Source: an uncultured Shinella sp. | GTDB taxonomy: Bacteria > Pseudomonadota > Alphaproteobacteria > Rhizobiales > Rhizobiaceae | Direction of reading: 5' to 3' | Assembly (NCBI GenBank): GCA_946886325.1 | Contig: CAMPIK010000183.1 | Span: 1 to 5,730 of the forward strand | DNA length: 5,730 nucleotides | Shown here: positions 1 through 4,361 of the stretch, piece after piece | How positions within the stretch are numbered: the first letter of the stretch is position 1 | Layout of the letters: every line of letters begins with the position of its first letter | Position numbers and translations under genes: made by a program | Notes under the pieces: generated by a model | Told to the model about the DNA's origin: nothing | What the model saw: only the letters and a program-made list of their open reading frames with translations | Database searches by the model: none

Positions 1-1
1 C

Positions 2-82
2 GGCAAGGAAGATCGCGCCCTCCTGCAGGAAGCGCTTTACGATCTGCTGGAGTGCAAGCGGCTTCTCGATCAGGTTCGGTGA
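2..82 (+). CDS. C-terminal end of an unrecognised protein (partial)
   Basis: This frame is open from the window edge and ends at TGA (80-82), giving 26 residues that finish ...LECKRLLDQVR. The stretch is leucine-rich and charged (KEDRALLQEALYDLLECKRL), consistent with an amphipathic helix at a protein's C-terminus. The start lies outside the window, and I do not recognise the family from this tail. Support comes from its reading towards the convergent DUF2934 gene with a hairpin between the two stops. The fragment is short enough that the open frame could be chance. Confidence 0.45.
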   Translation, partial: GKEDRALLQEALYDLLECKRLLDQVR

Positions 83-86
83 GCGG

Positions 87-118
87 GGAGACGTCCGGGT
101 CTAACGGACAATGTCTCC
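87..118. terminator. Two-part hairpin between convergent genes
   Basis: The outer arms GGAGAC (87-92) and GTCTCC (113-118) pair, and directly inside them GTCCG (93-97) pairs with CGGAC (105-109). The loop is 7 bases (98-104) and there is a 3-base bulge (110-112). The hairpin sits in the 40-base gap between the stop at 82 (plus strand) and the stop at 123 (minus strand), where a shared terminator would be expected. There is no T-tract on either side, so intrinsic termination would be weak. It may instead act as a 3'-end stabiliser. Confidence 0.4.
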
Positions 119-122
119 GGCG

Positions 123-392
123 CTAAGGCTGCTCCCGTGTTCCCGGAGCGGCCTCGCGCTGGTCGGCGTCTTCCAGGTCCGTCGCAACGATGAAGGCATC
201 GCTGTGCTGGCGGGCCGCTTCCCGGAGCGCGCCGAGGTTCGGCACATCGTCTCCGCCGATTTCGCCTTCGCCCTTCTCGATTTCGTGTTCGGCCTGCGCC
301 CAATGGGCGGTTTCTTCACCCTCGGGCCGGCCGGCCTGTTCCCAAAGCGCGTAGGCGCGTTTTCGGATGTGGTCTTCGCGATCGTGGTCCAT
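123..392 (-). CDS. DUF2934 domain protein, small and acidic
   Basis: The protein has 89 residues. Residues 7-37 match the DUF2934 pattern: DHIRKRAYALWEQAGRPEG, then a conserved HW (30-31) and AEHEIEK. The remainder is charged and probably disordered, with no signal peptide or membrane segment, so it is likely cytoplasmic. The biochemical function of DUF2934 is not established. The ATG at 392 is preceded by GGGAG/GAGG purines at a usable distance. It lies 17 bases downstream of the 24-residue membrane protein gene on the same strand with no promoter evident between them, so the two probably share the EcfG-type promoter at 523-547. That implies expression under general stress or in stationary phase (inference). 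The family call is firm; the role is open. Confidence 0.85.
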   Translation of the reverse strand: MDHDREDHIRKRAYALWEQAGRPEGEETAHWAQAEHEIEKGEGEIGGDDVPNLGALREAARQHSDAFIVATDLEDADQREAAPGTREQP

Positions 393-409
393 CTGCCTCT
401 CCCTCGGTC

Positions 410-484
410 TCAGCCGAGGCCGAGGAAGGAGAGGATTGCGACGACGATGACGACGAGGCCGACGAGATAGATGATCTGGTTCAT
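410..484 (-). CDS. 24-residue single-helix membrane protein
   Basis: Reading from ATG (484-482) to TGA (412-410) gives 24 residues: it opens MNQIIYLVGLVVIVVAI and ends LSFLGLG. Nearly the whole protein is one hydrophobic transmembrane helix, so it should sit in the inner membrane. I recognise the pattern as a very small protein seen repeatedly in Rhizobiaceae genomes, usually hypothetical or unannotated. An AGGGAG ribosome site (492-497 on the opposite strand) is 7 bases from the start, and a perfect GGAAC-N16-CGTT promoter lies about 40-60 bases upstream. The DUF2934 gene follows after 17 bases. The role is unknown; a small stress-induced membrane peptide that modulates a partner or the bilayer is a guess. 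Ribosome site, promoter and recognisable sequence together make it a real gene despite its size. Confidence 0.8.
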   Translation of the reverse strand: MNQIIYLVGLVVIVVAILSFLGLG

Positions 485-522
485 GATTTGGCTCCCTGTT
501 CGGTGCTTATTCGATGACAGGA

Positions 523-547
523 AACGTCGGCCGGGGAGGGAAGTTCC
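523..547 (-). promoter_or_regulatory. EcfG/RpoE2-type general stress promoter
   Basis: On the minus strand GGAAC (547-543) is followed by exactly 16 bases and then CGTT (526-523), a full match to the alphaproteobacterial EcfG (RpoE2 in Sinorhizobium) consensus. Transcription would begin near 516, giving a leader of roughly 30 bases before the ATG at 484. The site lies in the gap upstream of the 24-residue protein and DUF2934 genes and points at them. Confidence 0.75.
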
Positions 548-626
548 GCTCCCGCCCCGGTTGGAGTTTGCGCAGAGGGCCTGCGACGCGGCTTGAGACT
601 TGCGGCGCCGGGCAGATTGACGATTG

Positions 627-660
627 CGACGGCCGCCTCGTCAGCGGGCGATGGCCGTCG
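627..660 (-). terminator. Perfect 8-bp GC hairpin spanning a stop codon
   Basis: CGACGGCC (627-634) and GGCCGTCG (653-660) are perfect inverted repeats with an 18-base loop that contains the stop codon (643-641) of the heme-copper oxidase-like gene. On the minus strand the stem is followed by CAATCGTCAATC, not a T-run. It may be a weak terminator or mRNA 3'-end structure before the next gene's own promoter. The long loop and missing T-tract keep confidence low. Confidence 0.25.
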
Positions 661-1042
661 GCCTTGCGACGGAAGCGGCGCGCCCGAAGATGATAACGGC
701 GAACATCAGAACGCCGATGAAGGTGATGATCGAGGCGATTGCGACGACGGGCTCGAACTCCGGCCGCCCGGTCAGCATCAGATAGAGGGCCGGAATCATG
801 AGCGCGACGCCGGCGGTGTAGACGCCATACTGGAGAAGAGCGAAGCGGCTGTTCGCCTTTTCCGGATTGAGCGCGTGGTATCCGCCGAAAATCGCCATCG
901 TCACCCAGCCGAGAAGGTTCGCATGGGCATGCGCACCGGTCGCACTGTGATCCTGCCCGATCGCCATGTGAAGCCCGAGGCCGATGCCGAGAATGAGGAA
1001 GATGATGGCTGTCTTGAAGTAAAGCTGGGCGATGCGCGGCAT
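641..1042 (-). CDS. Four-helix heme-copper oxidase subunit I-like membrane protein
   Basis: The protein has 133 residues with four predicted membrane helices at about 8-29, 37-57, 68-90 and 97-120. The motif GAHAHANLLGWVTMAIFGGY (37-56), with H38 and H40 and a further H25 on helix 1, resembles short proteins assigned to the heme-copper oxidase subunit I (cbb3/NorB-like) superfamily. A true subunit I has 12 or more helices and a binuclear-centre helix with extra histidines, all absent here, so this cannot be a complete oxidase. It may be a stand-alone heme or copper binding membrane protein. The ATG at 1042 is well supported: GGAGGG (1054-1049 on the minus strand) lies 6 bases upstream. No oxidase genes are adjacent. 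Existence is confident; family assignment is moderate; function is unknown. Confidence 0.8.
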   Translation of the reverse strand: MPRIAQLYFKTAIIFLILGIGLGLHMAIGQDHSATGAHAHANLLGWVTMAIFGGYHALNPEKANSRFALLQYGVYTAGVALMIPALYLMLTGRPEFEPVVAIASIITFIGVLMFAVIIFGRAASVARPTAIAR

Positions 1043-1071
1043 GACAGTCCCTCCACAAGTGCCGAATGCCG

Positions 1072-1099
1072 ATCATATCAGGCGCAGAAAGGATGAGAA
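1072..1099 (-). promoter_or_regulatory. Possible housekeeping promoter of the oxidase-like gene
   Basis: On the minus strand TTCTCA (1099-1094) and TATGAT (1077-1072) are separated by 16 bases, matching 4/6 and 5/6 of the sigma-70 hexamers. Transcription would start near 1065, about 20 bases before the ATG at 1042. No FNR/FixK-type TTGAT-N4-ATCAA box or GGAAC site was seen in this gap. This is a weak pattern match only. Confidence 0.25.
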
Positions 1100-1222
1100 G
1101 GCGGCTTTGCCGGCGCACTTCAGTAAAGACAGCGTGTGAACGGCTGCCGGAAGGACAATATTGGTGTCTTCGAGGGAAAAGGTCGGGATAGTCTTCGCAA
1201 GGTGAGGGCGTCGCTGACCGAA

Positions 1223-1243
1223 CAGGCGGCGTTCGACCGCCTG
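1223..1243 (-). terminator. Hairpin just after the BrnA-like gene
   Basis: CAGGCGG (1223-1229) and CCGCCTG (1237-1243) form a perfect 7-bp GC-rich stem with a 7-base loop. It begins 3 bases beyond the stop codon of the minus-strand BrnA-like gene (1249-1247). The bases that follow on the minus strand (TTCGGTCAGC) are only slightly T-rich. Position favours a terminator; the missing U-tract argues against an efficient intrinsic one. Confidence 0.35.
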
Positions 1244-1246
1244 CGC

Positions 1247-1729
1247 CTATGCGCCTCCCTCCGTCGCCTTCCTTGCAGCACGCAGCATATCGTTGATGCG
1301 GGCATGCCAATCGCCGCCCTCGGCCGTGAAGGCTTCGATCAGTTCCAGGTCGAGGCGGATCGTGACGGTCTGCTTCTGGCGCCTTTTGGCCAGAATGCCC
1401 CGGATCACATCAGGCGCGAAGACGTCCTCGAGGAGACGCGCAGTCGCGTGGTCCTCCTCGTTCCAGTCGGCGACGTCCAGTTCGTCCGGTTCGCAAGCCG
1501 GCGAAGCGCCGCGCCCGCGAATGCAATTGGTGGAAGCCGTTATCCCGACCTTCCCGAAAACGCCGTCCTTCTCACCACCACTATCGTCGGGCTGTCGGTC
1601 GGCCAGCGCCACGATCGCCACGCGAATTTCCTCCTCTGTCCAGCCCGCGAGCATGGCGCGGCGCATGAGCGAGGCCAAAGCCGGCGCAATCGCCTCCTCG
1701 CAACTCGGGAACGGCCCGGTACCCTGCAA
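1247..1729 (-). CDS. BrnA-antitoxin-like protein with a distinct N-terminal module
   Basis: The protein has 160 residues from a TTG start. That start is chosen because AGGAGG lies 7 bases upstream and because homology-like sequence begins soon after it; the longer upstream open frame is antisense to the DUF305 gene. Residues about 8-46 (SCEEAIAPALASL...AGWTEEEIRVAI...LADR) resemble a short helical module of rhizobial hypothetical proteins. Residues about 50-84 look like a linker. Residues 85-155 resemble BrnA antitoxins: NEEDHATARLLEDVF, then KRRQKQTVTIRLDLELIEAF, then GGDWHARINDMLRAA. The last part would be the ribbon-helix-helix DNA-binding fold. BrnA normally neutralises a BrnT ribonuclease and represses its own operon, but no BrnT gene lies on either side. 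It may be an orphan or a stand-alone transcriptional regulator. The BrnA-like call is moderate and the fusion is inferred from the single frame. Confidence 0.7.
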   Translation of the reverse strand: MQGTGPFPSCEEAIAPALASLMRRAMLAGWTEEEIRVAIVALADRQPDDSGGEKDGVFGKVGITASTNCIRGRGASPACEPDELDVADWNEEDHATARLLEDVFAPDVIRGILAKRRQKQTVTIRLDLELIEAFTAEGGDWHARINDMLRAARKATEGGA

Positions 1730-1736
1730 TGTGTGT

Positions 1737-1742
1737 CCTCCT
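1737..1742 (-). promoter_or_regulatory. Shine-Dalgarno site fixing a TTG start
   Basis: The minus strand reads AGGAGG (1742-1737), a full match to the anti-Shine-Dalgarno core, 7 bases before TTG (1729-1727). No ATG or GTG nearby in this frame has comparable support, so this site decides the start of the BrnA-like gene. Confidence 0.7.
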
Positions 1743-1893
1743 CTCCGTCCTCGCCCGGAATGGGCATCCGATGGCAAGAGATGGGATCGGGTTATGGCGG
1801 CCGCAAGGCGCGATGACACGCATGCGGTTGCGGTGAGGGCAGGCGCACCGGCAGAGTAGCAGCCGATTCCGCATCGGCCGGCACACCATCGAT

Positions 1894-1918
1894 TGAACGA
1901 TTTCGACCATTGTTCGTT
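1894..1918 (+). promoter_or_regulatory. Variant EcfG-type promoter with an internal dyad
   Basis: TGAAC (1894-1898), a 16-base spacer and CGTT (1915-1918) match the EcfG consensus except for the first base (T for G). Transcription would start near 1925, leaving a leader of about 20 bases before the ATG at 1946. The same stretch contains the imperfect inverted repeat GAACGAT (1895-1901), N7, ATTGTTC (1909-1915), with one mismatch, which could be an operator. One -35 mismatch makes this less certain than the 523-547 site. Confidence 0.4.
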
Positions 1919-1945
1919 GCCTCCCCAAAGCGAGGGAGAAAGGTG

Positions 1946-2443
1946 ATGAACTACGGCCGGTTTGGCGCGATGGTGGCGGTTTCCACGGCGATGATGTTCG
2001 CGCTCATGTATCTGAACACCTATGCGCTGGAGCATGTGCTTTTCAGCCAGACCCGTGCCTGGATGGCGCTCGTCATGGGTGCGGCGATGGCATTCGTCAT
2101 GCTGCTGTTCATGCTCGACATGTACCACAACAAAGCGCTGAACTTTGCCATCCTTGCGGCAAGCGTCCTTGCCTTCGCCGGTTCCCTCTGGATGGTCCGG
2201 AGCCAGGCAACGGTCGATGACGTGAGCTACATGAAGGCGATGATCCCGCATCACTCCATCGCGATCATGACAAGCGAACGCGCCAATATCAGGGATCCCC
2301 GCGTCAGAAAGCTTGCCGACGGGATTCTGCAAACACAGGTCCGGGAAATCGGCGAGATGAAGCGATTGATCGCGGAACTGGACGCGAACCCGCCGCAGGA
2401 CGATGCGCCGGTCCTGGAACCCGCCGCCGCGACAGGCGAGTAG
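1946..2443 (+). CDS. Membrane-anchored DUF305 protein, putative copper binding
   Basis: The protein has 165 residues. Three membrane helices at about 7-28, 38-58 and 64-84 are followed by a DUF305 domain (about 91-146). That domain carries the signature MKAMIPHHSIAIM (H102, H103), the helix DPRVRKLADGILQTQ, and EIGEMKRLIAEL. DUF305 includes the cyanobacterial copper-binding protein CopM, and the His pair and Met residues here fit metal binding, although binding in this protein is inferred. Charge distribution suggests the domain faces the periplasm. The start is ATG 1946, with GAGGGAG (1932-1938) 7 bases upstream, rather than an in-frame ATG 36 bases earlier that lacks such a site. A variant EcfG promoter with a dyad precedes it. 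The Pro/Ala/Asp-rich tail after residue 147 is probably unstructured. Confidence 0.88.
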   Translation: MNYGRFGAMVAVSTAMMFALMYLNTYALEHVLFSQTRAWMALVMGAAMAFVMLLFMLDMYHNKALNFAILAASVLAFAGSLWMVRSQATVDDVSYMKAMIPHHSIAIMTSERANIRDPRVRKLADGILQTQVREIGEMKRLIAELDANPPQDDAPVLEPAAATGE

Positions 2444-2524
2444 GATCCCGCTTTTTCACGACTTTCCGCGCGGATATGCGCGTCCCGTTCCCCCGCAAAG
2501 CAGGGAAATCGCCTATTGCGTTTC

Positions 2525-2553
2525 AAAAAAGTCTAATTAAATCAGGGGATTAA
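2525..2553 (-). terminator. Possible tRNA terminator: weak stem plus T6
   Basis: Directly after the tRNA 3' end on the minus strand, TTAATC (2553-2548) can pair with GATTTAA (2543-2537) with one bulged base. A run of six T residues follows at 2530-2525. The stem is AT-rich and 6 bases separate it from the T-run, so this is a weak intrinsic terminator at best, but it is the only T-tract downstream of the tRNA. Confidence 0.3.
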
Positions 2554-2630
<77 letters not shown>

Positions 2631-2634
2631 ACCT

Positions 2635-2648
2635 GCTTGCGTGCAAGC
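2635..2648. repeat. 14-base palindrome GCTTGC-GT-GCAAGC
   Basis: Two perfect 6-base arms, GCTTGC (2635-2640) and GCAAGC (2643-2648), flank GT. It lies 4 bases upstream of the mature tRNA-Pro 5' end, at the predicted transcription start or leader. Twelve of its bases (TTGCGTGCAAGC) recur as a direct repeat at 2674-2685. Confidence 0.6.
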
Positions 2649-2654
2649 TCGCCC

Positions 2655-2684
2655 TCAATAGTCGGAAGGCCTTTTGCGTGCAAG
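2655..2684 (-). promoter_or_regulatory. Putative sigma-70 promoter of tRNA-Pro
   Basis: The minus strand shows CTTGCA (2684-2679), 17 bases, then CTATTG (2661-2656). Each hexamer matches 4 of 6 bases of the rhizobial housekeeping pattern CTTGAC-N17-CTATAT. Transcription would start around 2649, about 19 bases before the mature 5' end. The -35 region coincides with the second copy of the TTGCGTGCAAGC repeat. Confidence 0.4.
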
Positions 2685-2685
2685 C
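2674..2685. repeat. Second copy of TTGCGTGCAAGC
   Basis: This is a 12-base exact direct repeat of 2637-2648, offset by 37 bases. Its arms TTGC and GCAA still pair around GT, but the outer arm is not fully conserved. It overlaps the predicted -35 element of the tRNA promoter, which would suit an operator, though it could simply reflect promoter sequence. Confidence 0.5.
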
Positions 2686-2731
2686 GAAAAAACCGGGCTC
2701 CGCAAAATCGGCTCCGGTGCGCTCCCGGTCG

Positions 2732-2756
2732 GGAACTTCGGCGCCTTTCGCGCATT
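2732..2756 (+). promoter_or_regulatory. EcfG/RpoE2-type promoter of the GlsB-like gene
   Basis: GGAAC (2732-2736) is followed by 16 bases and CATT (2753-2756). This is one base from GGAAC-N16-CGTT and fits the looser GGAAC-N18-TT description. Transcription would start near 2763, leaving a leader of about 45 bases before the ATG at 2808. Genes of this family are common members of general stress regulons, which supports the call. Confidence 0.6.
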
Positions 2757-2807
2757 TAAAGGACGCCGCGTCCGCGGCAAATTTTCATTTCTCTGGGGAG
2801 ACTTACC

Positions 2808-3059
2808 ATGGAAGACGCAGGTATCGGCTGGATCGCGGCCATCATCATCGGCGGTGTCGCCGGCTGGCTCGCCGAAATGTTCATGAAGAGCAACATGGGC
2901 GTGTTCCTGAACATCATTCTCGGCATCGTCGGTGCCGCGCTCGCCAACTTCCTCCTCGGCATCCTCGGCGTGTCGCTCGGCGGCTGGATCGGCTATCTCA
3001 TCGCCGGCTTCATCGGTGCCTGCATCCTGATCGCGCTCGCCCGGGCCATCCGGCGGTAG
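2808..3059 (+). CDS. GlsB/YeaQ/YmgE family stress-response membrane protein
   Basis: The protein has 83 residues, the usual length for this family (formerly transglycosylase-associated protein, PF04226). Three glycine-rich membrane helices lie at about 5-23, 30-54 and 57-79. The signature runs GGVAGWLAEMFMK (15-27), then NIILGIVGAALANFLLGIL (35-53), then GGWIGYLIAGFIGACI. The protein ends in a basic RAIRR tail at the membrane edge. The family is inner-membrane and stress-induced, and its molecular function is unknown; transglycosylase activity was never shown. The start at 2808 is supported by GGGGAG (2795-2800) 7 bases upstream. It appears monocistronic: an EcfG-like promoter lies before it and the 3091-3127 stem-loop after it. 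Confidence 0.92.
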   Translation: MEDAGIGWIAAIIIGGVAGWLAEMFMKSNMGVFLNIILGIVGAALANFLLGILGVSLGGWIGYLIAGFIGACILIALARAIRR

Positions 3060-3090
3060 GCCGGCAAGAAGCGACTGTACTTGAAGAGAC

Positions 3091-3127
3091 AAAAGCTCTC
3101 GAAGGTGTCCGCCTTCGGGAGCTTTTT
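3091..3127. terminator. Strong, probably bidirectional intrinsic terminator
   Basis: AAAAGCTCTCGAAGG (3091-3105) pairs with CCTTCGGGAGCTTTT (3112-3126), a 15-bp stem with one G-T wobble and a 6-base loop, followed on the plus strand by a T-run (3123-3127). On the minus strand the stem is followed by TTTTGTCTC, so the element can also end the polysaccharide operon, whose last stop is at 3183. It sits between convergent genes, 32 bases after the GlsB-like stop. Confidence 0.9.
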
Positions 3128-3182
3128 CACGACGGTCTTGCCAAACGCCGGTGGAATGCCGAATGCCGGTGCAATACCAGCG

Positions 3183-4361
3183 CTAGGCGCGGGCGACGCT
3201 GCGATAGATCGCTTCCGTCTCCAGAACCATGCGCACGAGCCCGTAGTCGTCCTTGCGGGCCGCCGCGCCGAGCGCGTAGCGGGCAAGGCGGGCCGGATCG
3301 GAGACCCGCAGCATGGCGGCGGCGAGCTGGCGCGGATCGTCGGCATTGGCGACAAGCACACCGTTGCTGCCGTCGGCAAGCACCGTCGAGGCGCCGCCGA
3401 CCTCCGTCAGGATCATCGGCTTGGCGGCGGCGGCCGCTTCCAGCATCACATAGGACATCGCCTCGTAGCGGCTCGGCATGACGAGCACATCGATCGCGTC
3501 CATCGCCTCCGGCCCGGTGAAGCGGTTCGTCAGGTGGATGCGGGCGGGATGGTCCGAGGCGGCGATCTCGCGCCGTGTCGCCTCCTCGAGTTCGCCGCTG
3601 CCGACCATGATGAGATGGGCCGCATCGAGCTTGCCGGCGGCGAGCGAAAAGGCCCGCACCAGCCGCTCGGGCGCCTTCTGCGCCGAAAGCCGCCCGACGA
3701 AGCCGAAGGTCAGCGCGTCGGCCGGAATGCCAAGTTCCGCGCGGATCGTCTGGCGCAGGCCCGGCGGCGGCGTCTCGACGCCGTTGATGATGATTGCGAG
3801 GCGCTCGCGCGGAATGCCTTGCGCGCGTGCATGGGCATATTCGTCGGAGGACACGCAGATGACGCGATCGGTGAAGTAGCGGGCAAGCACCTTCTCGATG
3901 CCGCCATAGACGATCTGCCCGGCCTTGCCGAGCGTCGGGTCCATCGTCCGGAAGGCGTGCGGGGTGTAGACGCGGGCGATGTGGCGGCCGGGCAGGCGCA
4001 GGCGCGTCAGGGCACCGGCCTTCGAACTGTGGCCGTGCAGCACATCGAACGGCCCGTGCTGGCGCATCAGCCGGCGCAGCATGGCAAAGGCATGGATATC
4101 GGACGGCCCCGGCGCGCGCGTCATCGGGAGTTCATGCACGCCGTCGACGCCGATCGCCAGCAACTCGTCGACGAAGCGGCGTTCGGCGCGCAGCGGCGAA
4201 TAGACGGCATGCACAGAGTGGCCGCGCGCCTTCAACCCGCGGCACAGGTCGTTGAAATGCCGGCCGGAGCCACCGCCGCTCGGCTCCAGCACCTGCATCA
4301 GCCGCATAGGGCGCAACGTTTTCTCGATCACGGCTTCCGGCCGGCCTTCATGACGGGTCAT
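3183..4361 (-). CDS. GT4-family glycosyltransferase (exopolysaccharide synthesis)
   Basis: The protein has 392 residues with the two-domain GT-B layout. In the N-terminal acceptor domain are a glycine loop (GGGSGRH, 29-35), HGHSSKAG (109-116) and YTPHAF (132-137). In the C-terminal donor domain are GRLSAQKAPE (223-232), GSGELEE (254-260) and the retaining GT4 EX7E motif SRYEAMSYVMLEA, with E300 and E308. It should transfer a sugar from a nucleotide donor to a growing lipid-linked glycan at the cytoplasmic face of the inner membrane; the sugar cannot be inferred. The start codon overlaps the stop of the upstream polymerase/ligase gene (ATGA, 4361-4358) and has no strong ribosome site, so coupled translation is likely. 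An internal ATG at residue 19 is a weaker alternative start. It is the last gene of the operon. Confidence 0.92.
   Translation of the reverse strand: MTRHEGRPEAVIEKTLRPMRLMQVLEPSGGGSGRHFNDLCRGLKARGHSVHAVYSPLRAERRFVDELLAIGVDGVHELPMTRAPGPSDIHAFAMLRRLMRQHGPFDVLHGHSSKAGALTRLRLPGRHIARVYTPHAFRTMDPTLGKAGQIVYGGIEKVLARYFTDRVICVSSDEYAHARAQGIPRERLAIIINGVETPPPGLRQTIRAELGIPADALTFGFVGRLSAQKAPERLVRAFSLAAGKLDAAHLIMVGSGELEEATRREIAASDHPARIHLTNRFTGPEAMDAIDVLVMPSRYEAMSYVMLEAAAAAKPMILTEVGGASTVLADGSNGVLVANADDPRQLAAAMLRVSDPARLARYALGAAARKDDYGLVRMVLETEAIYRSVARA

Noticed and set aside
111..470. A 119-residue plus-strand open frame opposite the DUF2934 and micro-protein genes
   Set aside because: It is antisense to two supported genes and has no ribosome site or recognisable domain.
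1043..1246. Search for FNR/FixK-type boxes upstream of the oxidase-like gene
   Set aside because: No TTGAT-N4-ATCAA-like dyad was found, so there is no sequence support for oxygen-responsive control.
593..1310. Open frames overlapping the oxidase-like gene on both strands (593-1096 plus; 507-1310 minus)
   Set aside because: They are other-frame shadows of the 641-1042 gene, with no ribosome site or family resemblance.
1730..2332. N-terminal extension of the BrnA-like frame to an ATG at 2332
   Set aside because: The extension is antisense to the DUF305 gene, is His/Arg-rich and resembles no family. The TTG at 1729 has an ideal ribosome site.
2467..2507. Short hairpins after the DUF305 gene (CGCGC/GCGCG at 2467-2482; TTCCC/GGGAA at 2488-2507)
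   Set aside because: Stems are only 5 bp and neither is followed by a T-run, so they are not convincing terminators.
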